Assembly: GCF_014333615.1 (NCBI RefSeq)
Contig: NZ_JACSCY010000017.1
Span: 53,234-117,233 of the forward strand
Reading direction: 5' to 3'
DNA length: 64,000 nucleotides
Source: Hymenobacter citatus
GTDB lineage: Bacteria; Bacteroidota; Bacteroidia; Cytophagales; Hymenobacteraceae
Numbering within the stretch: position 1 is the stretch's first letter; the number at the start of each line of letters is the position of its first letter. Below are positions 33,285-42,788 of the stretch, one piece after another. The notes below the pieces were generated by a model. That model saw only the letters and a program-made list of their open reading frames with translations, made no database searches and was not told the DNA's origin. A program made the translations under genes and the position numbers.

Positions 33285-36200
33285 TCACCGCACCCGCACT
33301 ACGCCCGCGCCGGAATACGAGTGATACGCGGCGTTGTACATGGCATCAGCACTCACCGGGCCTAGCTTGAACGTGCCTTTAGAAACCGCCCGCGCCAGGT
33401 AGTAAAACACCTTCGGCTGAGCGGTAGCCGTGGTAAACAGGTTCAACCGGTCGTCGCGCACGTCGAGGTAGTCGGGTTGAGCGGCGTCTTTCACCCAATC
33501 CAAATCGCGCACGGCGCCGATGCGCGGGTTTTCGATTTCCAGGCCGGCGGGCAGTAGGTCCGTGACGGCTACGTTTTCTACCGCGCCGGCCGTTTCGGCG
33601 GCTTGCAGGGTGAGGCGCACGACCACCAGGTCGTTTTGCCGGAACGAGGTGCTGCCTACGGGCTGACCGTTGCGGTCCAGGAACTCGCGGCGGATGCGCA
33701 GGTATTGGTCTTCCTCGGGCACGCGGCCGGTGGGCGAAATGCCCTCCATCTCCCAGAAGTAGTAGAGCTTGCCGCTACCCTGCGTGCGCAGCATCAGCGG
33801 GCGGTTGGCCACATTCGTCACCGACACGTCCTTGCCCGAAAAACTCCCTACCACCTTGCCATCGGCCAGCAGCGCGGCCGTGACGGTGCTGGCGGCGTTG
33901 CGCCGGGCCAGCTTGCCCAGGGCGAGCAGCGAAAACGCCCGCTCCTGGGTGTTCAGCCAGCTTGCCTGCTGCACCTGCCGGCTGAGCTGCCGGGCCAGCG
34001 GGGCCACCTGCGGGTGGTCGGGGTCGGCGGCGAGGAGGGCGTTGAGTACCAGTGCCTCGTCGCGGATGGGGGAGGAGAACGAGCCGGCTAGCTCGCGGCC
34101 GTCGGTGGTTTTGGGGGCGAAGCGGGCGGGCAGGAGCTGCTGGAAGCTGCGCTGGTTGCCGGCCAGGGCAAAGGTGCAAGCCAGCACCCAACGTGCATCC
34201 TCGGTGAGCAGGGCGCGGTTGGCCTTGTAGTAGTTCAGCGCCACCGCGTCGGGCTGACCGGCCAGGGCCAGCACGTAGAGGGAGTAGGCGGTTTCGCGCT
34301 TGGCCCGCGTTACGGGCTGGATGGCGCCGCCCGTTTGGATGACGTTGTAGGTGTCCGTCTCGCGGCGGCGCACCCGCGCTTGCAGGTAGCGCAGCACCCT
34401 ATCCAGCACGGTTTCGTTGACCGTGAAGCCGGCTTGCTGGGCTTCGAGCAGGAAGTGGGCGGCGTAGGCCGTAGCCCACCAGTTGTCGTAGTCGCCGCCG
34501 GGCCAATAGCTGAGGCTGCCGTTGTACATCTGCTGGGCCTCTACCTTGCGGATGGCCTCCTGTACGTGGTAGTTGGGGTTGTACGGACTCGCCTTTGTGG
34601 TCTTACCGGTTTGCTGCCCCAGCGTGGCCGCCAAATCGCCATAATACAGCTGCGGGAAAGCCGCCGACACGGTTTGCTCCAAGCAGCCGTACGGGTACTG
34701 CAACAGGTAGCGCAAGTCCTTGGCAAACACCGTCATCGGCGAGCTGCTCACCACCAGCTGGCTCCGCAGCGACGAGGGGATGAAATCCGTTTGCAGCTTC
34801 AGCGGCTGCGTCGCGCCACCCGCTACCTCGCCGGAGCCGTTGCGCTTCTGTAAGGGGGAGGCGGGGCGGATGGGGAGTTCGATGGTTTCGCGTAAAATGA
34901 TTGGAATACCATTTTCCTTTGGGTGGCTCTCAGGGAACACATCAACCTCAATTGGAGCGTTGCCTATCGATTTTGCTGTCAAATGGAAAAGCACGCGTTG
35001 TTCCGTATTTGGCTTCAAGCGTATTTGATGACCTTCGGTATGAGCAAGGTAGTCTGCACTCTTGTAGTCAACGTCCCTGTCAAAATCTCCCTTTTTAGCA
35101 AATACTTCTGCAAATGCACCTGAGCCTGTATTAAGCACTACCTCTAAAGCCATATTCTTCCCCGTCGTATTCGTCAGCGTCACCGGCACGTCAATCGTGT
35201 CGCCGGGGCTGAGGAAGCGGGGTAGGGCGGTGCTGATAACCACCGGATCGGCGACGCGCATCGTGTGCTCGGCCGCGCCGAATGCGTCGTCTTTGTAGGC
35301 CACGGCCATCACGCGCACGGCTCCCGAAAACTGCGGAATCCGCACGCGGTAGCGCACTTTGCCGTTGGCATCGGCCGTGAGTACGCCGCTCCACTTAGCC
35401 AGGAGCTTCACGCGGCGCGAGGGCACGGGCGTGGTGCGGCGGGAAAGGTCGGCGGCGTCGCCCCCGCTGCTGCTGGTGCCGAGTTCGGGGAGCAGGAAGG
35501 GGTATACGTCGTAGGCCTGCACCTCCAGGGCGCGCTTCTGGTAGAAGTAGCCGTGCGGGTCGGGCGTGCGGTAGTCCTTCATCTGCAAAATGCCCTCGTC
35601 CACCACGGCCAGCGTCACCTGGGCCTTGGGCGCGGTGCTCACCTCAATGGTCTGGAAGGTTTGGGAGCGGCTCTGCGCGGGCGCTTTGATGCTGACATTC
35701 AGCTTCGAGCCGGGCTTCTCTACCATCAGCGGCACGAAGCCGCGGGCCACCGTGAGGGGTAGGCGGTTGTCGCGAATTTCGCGGATGGCCGTGGCCGTCA
35801 CGTACACGTTAGGCACGTGCCCGGCGCGAATCGGCACGTCTACCTTCGCCGATTTCTCGTCGGTGGTCACGTAGAAGCTGTTCAGCACCCGGTTCCGCTC
35901 CACCGTCACCAGCACGCGGCCGGGGAAGGGCGTTTTCAGCAGCAGGTGGGCCGTTTCGCCGGGCTCGTACTTCGGCTTGTCGGGCTCGATGGTCACCTCG
36001 CCCTCGTTGTTCACCTCGAAGCTGTTGGCCTGGGTATCGCCGTAGCCGTAGGCGTACACTTGCTGGGCCACGTAGGTAGCCGCCCCCGGCCGCCCTACCC
36101 GGATTTCGTACTCGCCGGAGTAGGTAGGGGCGAAGCGCACCGTCTTGCCGCCGCTCGCGCCTACCGAAACCTGCTGACTGGAAACCACTTGCTCGCGCTT

Positions 36201-38843
36201 CTGCGAGTTGTAGATGTAGCGGCCGCCCTGGCGCTCAATCACGGTTTCCCAGAGCAGGCGCACCACCTGCACCCGCGCCGGCGCACTGGTAGGCCGGCCG
36301 CCAGGTGTGAGGGCCACCACCTGCACCGGCACGGCCTCGCGGGTGCTCACCAGCTCCGGCAGCTCCTTGATGCCAAACAGCACCGGCTGCGTCTGCACCT
36401 CGAAGGTAGCGAGGCGGTTCACCGGGCGGCCGGTTTCGTCGAATACCGTGGCAAAGGCCGCGCCTTCCAGCGTGCCCAGGTCGGTGTAGTCGGGCACCTG
36501 GTAGGGGGCGGTGCCGCGGCCGGCGGCGTCGGTGGTGCCTTCGCGCAGGGTCTTCTCGAAGCGGGCCGAAATGGGCGTTGTAGTCTGGCTGCCGTAGGCG
36601 CCGCGCTGCTTCTCGCCGCTGTTGAGGACGAAGGTGTAATCGGCGTAATTCTTCGGGTTGAAGGGCTTTTCTTTCAGCGAAAACTCCACCTCAAACTTGC
36701 GGTCGGCGGCGGGTGGGCCGAACAGGTTTTGCGCCGTAATGAGGGCCGAAACCGGCTGGCCCGGCTTCACCACGGCCCGCGAGGCCTTCACCATCACCTT
36801 CAGTCTATCCGGAATAAATTCTTCCACGCTCAGCTGGCGCGAGGTCAGCAGCACGTCGTTGCCGGTGAGGACTTCCAGCGTGTAGAGGCCGGTCATGATG
36901 CTGGGCGGCAGGATAAACCGCGCCTCAAACGCCCCCGCCGCCGACAGCTGCTGGCGCAAGCTCGCGTACTCCTTGCCCGTGGGTAGGAGCAGCCGAATCT
37001 TGACGGGCAGGTTTTTGGGCGGCGTCTGCCAGGTTTCGGTCCGGATAATGGTGTTCGTGCGGATGGTGTCGCCGGGGCGGTACAGGTCCCGGTCGCCGTA
37101 CAGGAAGGCTTGGTAGCGCGCGGCGTTGCTCTGCAAGCCCCCTACCTCAAACCGCGACGTTTCCACGCGGCTCCGGCTCAAATCCAGAAACGTGAAATCG
37201 GCCTGGCGCTGCGCCATCACCATGCCCAGCCGGAACCGACTGGTAGCGGCCGTGCTGTCGAATTTCGCCACGCCGTCGGCGTTGGTGGTGCCGGTGCCCA
37301 TCACCTGGTTGTTGCTGCTCACAAAGCGCACCGCCACGCCCGAAAGCGGCTTGGCGTCGCGGATGGAGTTGGCAAACACCAGCGTGCTGCCCGCCGCGCC
37401 CTGCTTCACAATCAGGCCGATATCCGTGACGGCCACCAGCTTGCTCACTTGCAGCCACTGCCGCTCGGTGTCCTGTATCTTGATGATGTAGAGGCCTTTG
37501 AGGCCGTCGGTAAACTCCAGCTCTTTCAGGCTGAGGTTGAGCAAGCGCAAGCCCTGCTGCTTGGGCAGCCCCGCCACCGTGTAGGTGCGCTCCGACAGCA
37601 CGTTGCCCAAGTTCTCCACGTCGTAATACTGGTAGGAGCGGTCGATGTACTCGCCGTTGTCGTCCGTGTTTTCTTCTTCCGAATCGGGGTCGTACTCGGG
37701 GTAGCCGTACTGGGTGCCGCTGCGCAACAGCTGCTGAATGTTGTTGGCGTAGACCTTGGCAATGGTCACCTTCACCTGCGCCACCTCGTTGATGCGCACG
37801 CCCAGGTTGCGGGCGCCCAGCGCGTCGAGGTACAGGGCCTTCTCGCCGCTGGCAAAGCTGATGGTGGGCCGCTCGTCGCCGAAGCTCACCGTCTGGGTCA
37901 CGTCCTCGCCGAGCTGCCCGCCCAACGTGCCGCGCAAGCCGCTCCCGATGCGCACCTGGTAGCTCTTGCCGACCTCAAACCCACCCTTCAGCGTGAAGCC
38001 GCCCTCCTGCGTTTCCACCGCAAACGGCACCTGCGGCGACACGGCCACGGCCGCGCTCAGGTCGCCCTCGGCCACCGGCTGGTTAGTGCGCACCGTCACC
38101 ACCGGGTCGGCGCCCTGCAAGCGGCCCGACACGCTGCTCACGGCCAGCGCCTGCGGGTCGGGCACGTCCACGGGGAGGGTGAAATCCTGGGTGGTAGGCT
38201 GGTCGCTGCCGGCGGCACGCAGGCCGGCCGCCAGCGCCACCGTGAGCGGGGAACCGGGCCGCACGTCCTGCATAAGGCCGAGCTGGATGGTTTGGTCGGG
38301 CTCGGTGGTCAGCACCTCGAAGGCCACCGGCTGCCCGTCCTGCGTCAGGCGCAGGAGGGGCCGCACGTCGGTGGGCCGCACGGCGTAGTTGAAGGGCACA
38401 TCCAGGCGCAGCTCGGCGGTGCCCGCCGCCCGGCGCGAGCGGCCCCAAAACGCCTGCACCGTGCCCGGCTGGAGGTAGGGCGTGTGAAACACGCGGCGGT
38501 TCTCGGGCAGCTTGGTATCCCGTTTATCATCGGGTAGGGCCTGCGCCCGCAGCGTCACCCGGAACGTCGTGCTGGGCCGAAATGGCGTGAGCGGCGAGAA
38601 AATTAGCTCCCGGTCGTTGGCCCACTTGAACTTGCCCCGCACCGCCGGCTCAAATGTGACCACCTGCACGGTATCCCAGCGGTCCTGCCGCTCCGGCCCC
38701 ACCATCGCCCGGTCAAACTCAAACACCAGGTTCTGGTACGGGTCGATTTCTTCGCCGTTGGGGTCAGTCGGGGAGGTGGTTTTCGAGCAGGCGCACAATA
38801 GCAGCAGCAGCCACAGCAGCGGCAAGCGGGGTAGGCGGGGCAT
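33285..38843 (-). CDS. Bacterial alpha-2-macroglobulin lipoprotein (YfhM-like)
   Basis: A 1852-residue lipoprotein with signal LPLLWLLLLLCAC and lipobox cysteine. It consists of an N-terminal bacterial A2M domain, repeated MG domains, a bait-region-like middle and a terpenoid cyclase-like thioester domain. The thioester motif is intact (PYGCLEQTVS, C1387), so it should trap proteases by covalent bond formation. In gamma-proteobacteria this protein partners PBP1C to protect or repair the periplasm after envelope breach; here pbpC lies about 1.8 kb downstream on the same strand. The 3' end meets the family B repeat, and a GC-rich run of tandem MG repeats fills most of the gene. Its N-terminal extension before the MG domains is short. 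Confidence 0.93.
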   Translation of the reverse strand: MPRLPRLPLLWLLLLLCACSKTTSPTDPNGEEIDPYQNLVFEFDRAMVGPERQDRWDTVQVVTFEPAVRGKFKWANDRELIFSPLTPFRPSTTFRVTLRAQALPDDKRDTKLPENRRVFHTPYLQPGTVQAFWGRSRRAAGTAELRLDVPFNYAVRPTDVRPLLRLTQDGQPVAFEVLTTEPDQTIQLGLMQDVRPGSPLTVALAAGLRAAGSDQPTTQDFTLPVDVPDPQALAVSSVSGRLQGADPVVTVRTNQPVAEGDLSAAVAVSPQVPFAVETQEGGFTLKGGFEVGKSYQVRIGSGLRGTLGGQLGEDVTQTVSFGDERPTISFASGEKALYLDALGARNLGVRINEVAQVKVTIAKVYANNIQQLLRSGTQYGYPEYDPDSEEENTDDNGEYIDRSYQYYDVENLGNVLSERTYTVAGLPKQQGLRLLNLSLKELEFTDGLKGLYIIKIQDTERQWLQVSKLVAVTDIGLIVKQGAAGSTLVFANSIRDAKPLSGVAVRFVSSNNQVMGTGTTNADGVAKFDSTAATSRFRLGMVMAQRQADFTFLDLSRSRVETSRFEVGGLQSNAARYQAFLYGDRDLYRPGDTIRTNTIIRTETWQTPPKNLPVKIRLLLPTGKEYASLRQQLSAAGAFEARFILPPSIMTGLYTLEVLTGNDVLLTSRQLSVEEFIPDRLKVMVKASRAVVKPGQPVSALITAQNLFGPPAADRKFEVEFSLKEKPFNPKNYADYTFVLNSGEKQRGAYGSQTTTPISARFEKTLREGTTDAAGRGTAPYQVPDYTDLGTLEGAAFATVFDETGRPVNRLATFEVQTQPVLFGIKELPELVSTREAVPVQVVALTPGGRPTSAPARVQVVRLLWETVIERQGGRYIYNSQKREQVVSSQQVSVGASGGKTVRFAPTYSGEYEIRVGRPGAATYVAQQVYAYGYGDTQANSFEVNNEGEVTIEPDKPKYEPGETAHLLLKTPFPGRVLVTVERNRVLNSFYVTTDEKSAKVDVPIRAGHVPNVYVTATAIREIRDNRLPLTVARGFVPLMVEKPGSKLNVSIKAPAQSRSQTFQTIEVSTAPKAQVTLAVVDEGILQMKDYRTPDPHGYFYQKRALEVQAYDVYPFLLPELGTSSSGGDAADLSRRTTPVPSRRVKLLAKWSGVLTADANGKVRYRVRIPQFSGAVRVMAVAYKDDAFGAAEHTMRVADPVVISTALPRFLSPGDTIDVPVTLTNTTGKNMALEVVLNTGSGAFAEVFAKKGDFDRDVDYKSADYLAHTEGHQIRLKPNTEQRVLFHLTAKSIGNAPIEVDVFPESHPKENGIPIILRETIELPIRPASPLQKRNGSGEVAGGATQPLKLQTDFIPSSLRSQLVVSSSPMTVFAKDLRYLLQYPYGCLEQTVSAAFPQLYYGDLAATLGQQTGKTTKASPYNPNYHVQEAIRKVEAQQMYNGSLSYWPGGDYDNWWATAYAAHFLLEAQQAGFTVNETVLDRVLRYLQARVRRRETDTYNVIQTGGAIQPVTRAKRETAYSLYVLALAGQPDAVALNYYKANRALLTEDARWVLACTFALAGNQRSFQQLLPARFAPKTTDGRELAGSFSSPIRDEALVLNALLAADPDHPQVAPLARQLSRQVQQASWLNTQERAFSLLALGKLARRNAASTVTAALLADGKVVGSFSGKDVSVTNVANRPLMLRTQGSGKLYYFWEMEGISPTGRVPEEDQYLRIRREFLDRNGQPVGSTSFRQNDLVVVRLTLQAAETAGAVENVAVTDLLPAGLEIENPRIGAVRDLDWVKDAAQPDYLDVRDDRLNLFTTATAQPKVFYYLARAVSKGTFKLGPVSADAMYNAAYHSYSGAGVVRVR

Positions 38844-38934
38844 TGCGGGGATAGGATAGTTGGATAGAGGGGGTAAGGTATAGAAAACGATAGTTTGTAT
38901 TAACTTTTATATATGTTTAATTCAAAAATTTGAG

Positions 38935-39264
38935 ATGAGCGAAATAACTAACTTGATGATTACCTTCTCTGTTGATGAAGATGAACAAACAATTATCAAA
39001 ACGCTCCGAGAGTTTACTTATAGAAATCTTCCTTTCAATATCATGTCTGTAGAAGACGAAAGCTTGCCTAAAGCATGGTATGGAGGTACTAAATACCTTG
39101 AGTGTAATATATTACTAGGCGCTTTCAATCATCTTGATATAAAGCCATTAGTAGCTTATATGAGAGGTATGGTTTGGGAAAGACCGGAGGATGTGCAAAT
39201 GATTATTAAGAGACAGTGGGAATCTAAGTTTCGAATAATTGATGTATTTCCAGAGGATCAATAA
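38935..39264 (+). CDS. AT-rich orphan protein, unknown function
   Basis: A 109-residue cytoplasmic protein (MSEITNLMITFSVDEDEQTI...) with mixed alpha/beta pattern: an N-terminal strand, a helix (EQTIIKTLREFTYR), GGTKYLECNILLGAFNHLDIKPLVAYMRGMVWERPEDVQMII and an acidic end. Its base composition is much more AT-rich than the flanking genes and its codons differ (ATA, TTA, AGA), indicating recent acquisition. Size and acidity would fit an immunity or phage-derived protein, but I see no toxin partner and no recognisable family. Region 38844-38934 before it is also AT-rich and may hold its promoter. Confidence 0.6.
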   Translation: MSEITNLMITFSVDEDEQTIIKTLREFTYRNLPFNIMSVEDESLPKAWYGGTKYLECNILLGAFNHLDIKPLVAYMRGMVWERPEDVQMIIKRQWESKFRIIDVFPEDQ

Positions 39265-39476
39265 TTAGGTTAGAGCGACGCAAATTCAGTTCATGATTAG
39301 TGCGAGTTTGGTGTATTGCAATTCATGTTTTGCCTTGACGATGAGGTTATTCCTTATCTGCCGCGCAGCTACAAAATGTAATTGTGCCACTCAAACTTCA
39401 TCGTTCTTCCAAAGGCGCAGCCTCTCGGTATAGTCTGCACGAGTGACGCTGCGCTACACCCGCGCCAGCATGCTAC

Positions 39477-40073
39477 CTACACCCCCTCAAACACCTCATC
39501 CCATTCCAAACTAAACCCCAGCAGCGTGTGCACCGGAATGGGGCCGGGCTGGTAGAACTCGCCGCGCAGTTGGTAGCGGCCATCGGTCAGCACGTAGGCG
39601 GCCACGTTCTTCTCGTCAGGAAAAACAATCCAGTACTCGCCCACGCCGTTTTCCTCGTAGAGGTCGAATTTCACGCGAATATCGTGGGTAGCGTTGCCGG
39701 GCGAGAGGATTTCAATGATCCAGTCGGGGGCGCCTGCGCAGCCCTTGGCATCTACTTTCGCCGGGTCGCAAATAACGCAGATGTCGGGCTGCACTACGGT
39801 AGCAATGCCACTGTCCCCGTTGGGAGTGACGTTGTTCAGGCGCACATCAAACGGTGCCACATAGGGTCGGCACGCACGGCCCCGTAAAGTATACTTCAAC
39901 GCCGCCGAGATATTTAATAGGATATCCTGGTGCACTACTCGCGGCGCGGGGCTCATGCGGCTGACCTTGCCTTTAATTAGCTCCACAAACTCGTCGAACT
40001 GCCATGTCAGGTAGTCGGCGTAAGTGTAACGCTTGCTAAGGTCGAGTTGGGAAAGGCTGGTGATGGGCGGCAT
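39477..40073 (-). CDS. Uma2 family protein (PD-(D/E)XK nuclease fold, DUF820)
   Basis: A 198-residue protein matching the Uma2/DUF820 pattern: YTYADYLTWQFDEFVELIKGKVSRMSPAP, PYVAPFDVRL, TVVQPDICVICDPAKVDAKGCAGAPDWIIEILSPGN and YEENGVGEYWIVFP. The E in ELIKGKV, D in QPDICV, E in IIEILS and the following catalytic-like residues fit the restriction-endonuclease-like fold. Uma2 proteins are abundant in cyanobacteria and also occur in Bacteroidota; their function is not established. It stands alone between an AT-rich island and the RBBP9-like gene. Confidence 0.88.
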   Translation of the reverse strand: MPPITSLSQLDLSKRYTYADYLTWQFDEFVELIKGKVSRMSPAPRVVHQDILLNISAALKYTLRGRACRPYVAPFDVRLNNVTPNGDSGIATVVQPDICVICDPAKVDAKGCAGAPDWIIEILSPGNATHDIRVKFDLYEENGVGEYWIVFPDEKNVAAYVLTDGRYQLRGEFYQPGPIPVHTLLGFSLEWDEVFEGV

Positions 40074-40226
40074 AACGACGAGGGCTAGATAGCTGCTTAA
40101 AGATACGCAGAAGCTACTGCAGCAGCAGAAACGCTAATTCATTAGCGGCTGTCAGGCTGGGCATGCTATGCTAAACTCGCGTCAGCTACCTTGCTCCACG
40201 CTGGCGTAACGTACACAGCAAGCGCC

Positions 40227-40234
40227 TACCTTCG
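40227..40234 (+). promoter_or_regulatory. Variant -7 promoter element for the RBBP9-like gene
   Basis: TACCTTCG differs from TAnnTTTG at one base and lies 18 nt before the ATG at 40253. Confidence 0.4.
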
Positions 40235-40252
40235 CCAGACAACCACTTCCTC

Positions 40253-40780
40253 ATGGCTACTACCCTTCTCACCGTACCCGGACTAGGCGGCTCCGGCCCC
40301 ACGCACTGGCAAACCCTGTGGGAGCAGCAGTACGGCTACCGGCGCGTGCAGCAGCCCGATTGGGACCATCCTGTTTGCTCCGAGTGGGTACAAACCCTTG
40401 ACGCCGCTGTGGCTGCCGCTGGCTCCCAGGTGGTGCTGGTGGCGCATAGCTTAGCCTGTGCTACGGTAGCGCATTGGGCAGCCACTACCCGTCACCAACT
40501 ACAAGGCGCGTTGCTCGTAGCGCCGGCTGATGTCGACCGGCCCGACTTTCCACCCGAAGTGATAGGCTTTGCGCCTATGCCGCTGGCACGCTTGCCGTTT
40601 CCCAGCACCGTAGTAGCCAGTACCGATGACCGATACGTCAGTCTGGCCAGAGCCCAGCAGTTTGCCGATGCCTGGGGTAGTCGGTGTGTGAACGTGGGTG
40701 CGCTCGGGCATTTGAACTCCGAATCGGGGTTGGGGCTGTGGCCGCAGGTGCATCAGTTGCTTCGGGAGTTGTTGGGGTAG
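40253..40780 (+). CDS. RBBP9/YdeN family serine hydrolase
   Basis: A 175-residue small alpha/beta hydrolase with the family's N-terminus TVPGLGGSGPTHWQTLWE, the nucleophile serine in LVAHSLACATVAHWA, an acid in VASTDDRYV and the histidine in LGHLNSESGLG. RBBP9/YdeN proteins are soluble serine hydrolases with poorly defined substrates. The gene is short and isolated, convergent with the Bcr/CflA transporter gene. Confidence 0.92.
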   Translation: MATTLLTVPGLGGSGPTHWQTLWEQQYGYRRVQQPDWDHPVCSEWVQTLDAAVAAAGSQVVLVAHSLACATVAHWAATTRHQLQGALLVAPADVDRPDFPPEVIGFAPMPLARLPFPSTVVASTDDRYVSLARAQQFADAWGSRCVNVGALGHLNSESGLGLWPQVHQLLRELLG

Positions 40781-40870
40781 GAGTAGCACAAGCGGTTGGG
40801 TTGTCAAATGCTATGTAACACCTAGGTAGTAAGCTGCCCGAACTCCTGTCCCACGATGAAACCTATACGG

Positions 40871-42097
40871 CTAGTGCATAGCCCCGCCCACGCCAGGGGT
40901 AGCCGCCACAAGGTGCGTTACCCGCTGCCTACCCACCAACAATAGCAGCAGCGCCAGCAGAGAAGCACCGGCCATGAGAGCCACCATCGGCACTGCAGAG
41001 CGTGCGTCGAACAGGCTCACGCCCAACGACGCGAGGGCGCCCGCGCCCATCTGTAGGGCCCCCATGAGGGCGGCGGCACTGCCCGCGTGGCGGGTGAACG
41101 GAGCCAAGGACAGCGCCGACGTGTTGGGGCTGGTGAAACCCAGGCAACCCAAAAAGACGAATAGTAAGGCGACCATGCCGCCCAGGCCCAGTACCCCCGC
41201 GCTGGTCAGGCCGAGCAAGACCACCGTGGTCAGCAGCTGACAGATCAGAGCAACCAACACAATTTGCTCGCTCTGGTAGCGGCGCAATAGCAGGCTGTTG
41301 ATTTGGCTGGCTCCAATAAGTCCAACGGAGAGAAAGGCGAAAATCCACCCGTATACCTTGCCCTCAACGTGATACAGGCCCATAAATACCAGCGGCGAGC
41401 CCGACACGTAGGCAAATAAGCCACTAAACGACACGGCTCCGGTCAGTGCGTACGTGGCGAACTGAGGTTCGCGCAGTACGGTCCAGAAGTTGGTCAGGAT
41501 GGGCCGTGGCCGCAGCGAGAGGGTGGTGTCGGGGGTGTAGCCATTGGGTAGCCACAGGAAAGAAGCCAGCAGCAGCAGGCCCCCCAGTGCGCCCAGCGCC
41601 AGAAAGACGGCCTGCCAGCCGTAGGCCGCCGTCACGTAGCCCCCAAGGGTAGGTGCTAACAGCGGCGAAACGCTCAGTACCAGCATCAGCAGGGCAAAGA
41701 CCTTGGCGTTTTCCTTAACGGGAAACAAGTCCCGCACCATGGCTACCGACGCTACGGCTGCCGCGCAGCTACCAATGGCCTGCACAAAGCGCAAGGCAAT
41801 GAGCGTTTCGATACGATGAACCGCTAGGCAGCTCAGCGAGGCCACTACGTAGAGTGCCAGCCCAAAGTACAGCGGTTTTTTGCGTCCGAACCGGTCCAGC
41901 AGGGGGCCGTAGAGCAGTTGGCCCGCCGAGATGCCGATAAAAAAGCTCGACAGTGAAAGCGCTACCTGCGGCACACTGGTGTGCAGGTCTTGCGCAATGG
42001 CCGGAAAACCCGGTAGATACATATCAATGGAGAAGGGCCCCAAAGCCGTGAGGGCACCCAGAATGAGGATGAGAAAGAAATACCGCTGAGTGGTCAT
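40871..42097 (-). CDS. Bcr/CflA family drug resistance MFS transporter
   Basis: A 408-residue, 12-helix drug:proton antiporter. The N-terminus MTTQRYFFLILILGALTALGPFSIDMYLPGFPAIAQDL, with its SIDMYLP motif, is diagnostic of the Bcr/CflA subfamily, and GQLLYGPLLDRFGRKKPLYFG is the conserved loop-2 motif. Known members export chloramphenicol, bicyclomycin and other drugs; the substrate here is not known. The start at 42097 is preferred over one six codons upstream. The 3' end converges with the RBBP9-like gene. Confidence 0.93.
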   Translation of the reverse strand: MTTQRYFFLILILGALTALGPFSIDMYLPGFPAIAQDLHTSVPQVALSLSSFFIGISAGQLLYGPLLDRFGRKKPLYFGLALYVVASLSCLAVHRIETLIALRFVQAIGSCAAAVASVAMVRDLFPVKENAKVFALLMLVLSVSPLLAPTLGGYVTAAYGWQAVFLALGALGGLLLLASFLWLPNGYTPDTTLSLRPRPILTNFWTVLREPQFATYALTGAVSFSGLFAYVSGSPLVFMGLYHVEGKVYGWIFAFLSVGLIGASQINSLLLRRYQSEQIVLVALICQLLTTVVLLGLTSAGVLGLGGMVALLFVFLGCLGFTSPNTSALSLAPFTRHAGSAAALMGALQMGAGALASLGVSLFDARSAVPMVALMAGASLLALLLLLVGRQRVTHLVAATPGVGGAMH

Positions 42098-42788
42098 GAA
42101 ATAGCCAGAAAACACTGCTGGGCGCGCCGCCAGCAGGACATGAGAACAGAAAAAGAAGGAACACGGATGTAGCCTTAACAGAAAGGGCCAGGAGGTAATC
42201 CGCGGTGGCAGATTGCTCCTGGCCCTTCCTGTTTCGTTACATCTGTTTCGGAAGTCGTCAGGCCATCATGCTTGATGTAGCGTCCGCTTGACGGTCCTTT
42301 TGTATTGTGGTTGAAAGCCTCTTAAATAGCTTTGCTACAACAAATGTAATGGCCTACGTGCTTATTGTCACCACGTAGTTCTCCCTCTTACGCTTGCCCG
42401 CATTGAGCAAGCGTAGCGCCTTTCACAAGTAAAACCGCACGGCAACCTGTGGAAACCAGGCCGTTTTACTTGTGAAAAGAAAGAGGGGACTGTAGGCTTT
42501 TCTTGAGCTCTGCTGCCGCTAAAATCTGTGCTTTGTGGGTTCTGGGCGCTACCGCAGCCATGCCGAATCACTCGCGCGTAACACCCTCACGGCACCTTTG
42601 CTGTGCCCCAGATACTGGCTGCTTTCAGCCTGTTGGCGTACTCTCGGTCTTCGCTCTGGAGTGGGTTGATTATAGCGTTGATGACGGTAGCCGGGGGTAG
42701 ACCAGTTAGGCTGTAGTAGGCATAAGGCACTCCCTGTACTACCAAATGGTGTTCGGCGGGCTACTACCGTGAATTCCATAGGCTAAGA
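42098..42788. other. Intergenic region of about 690 bp with two inverted repeats, no gene found
   Basis: It holds a 12-bp-arm hairpin (AAGGGCCAGGAG 42183-42194 / CTCCTGGCCCTT 42216-42227) inside longer partial symmetry, a copy of the CATGCT/TAGCGTCCGC repeat motif (about 42260-42300, shared with 46808-46908), and a 15-bp-arm palindrome TTTCACAAGTAAAAC (42421-42435) / complement (42463-42477). From about 42500 to 42788 I see only short frames with no family resemblance; it may be the decayed remnant of a gene. It is downstream of the GH127 gene and upstream of the Bcr gene. Confidence 0.6.

Noticed and set aside
35817..36986. Another long + strand frame (389 codons) within the alpha-2-macroglobulin gene
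   Set aside because: Same low-complexity antisense composition; no family features.
37110..38537. Long open frame on the + strand (475 codons) antisense to the alpha-2-macroglobulin gene
   Set aside because: His/Ala/Gly/Arg-rich translation without domains, typical of the antisense of a GC-rich gene; the minus-strand frame has clear A2M motifs.
42549..42779. 76-codon minus frame in the 42-kb gap
   Set aside because: No start context, no homology pattern recognised; gap looks decayed.
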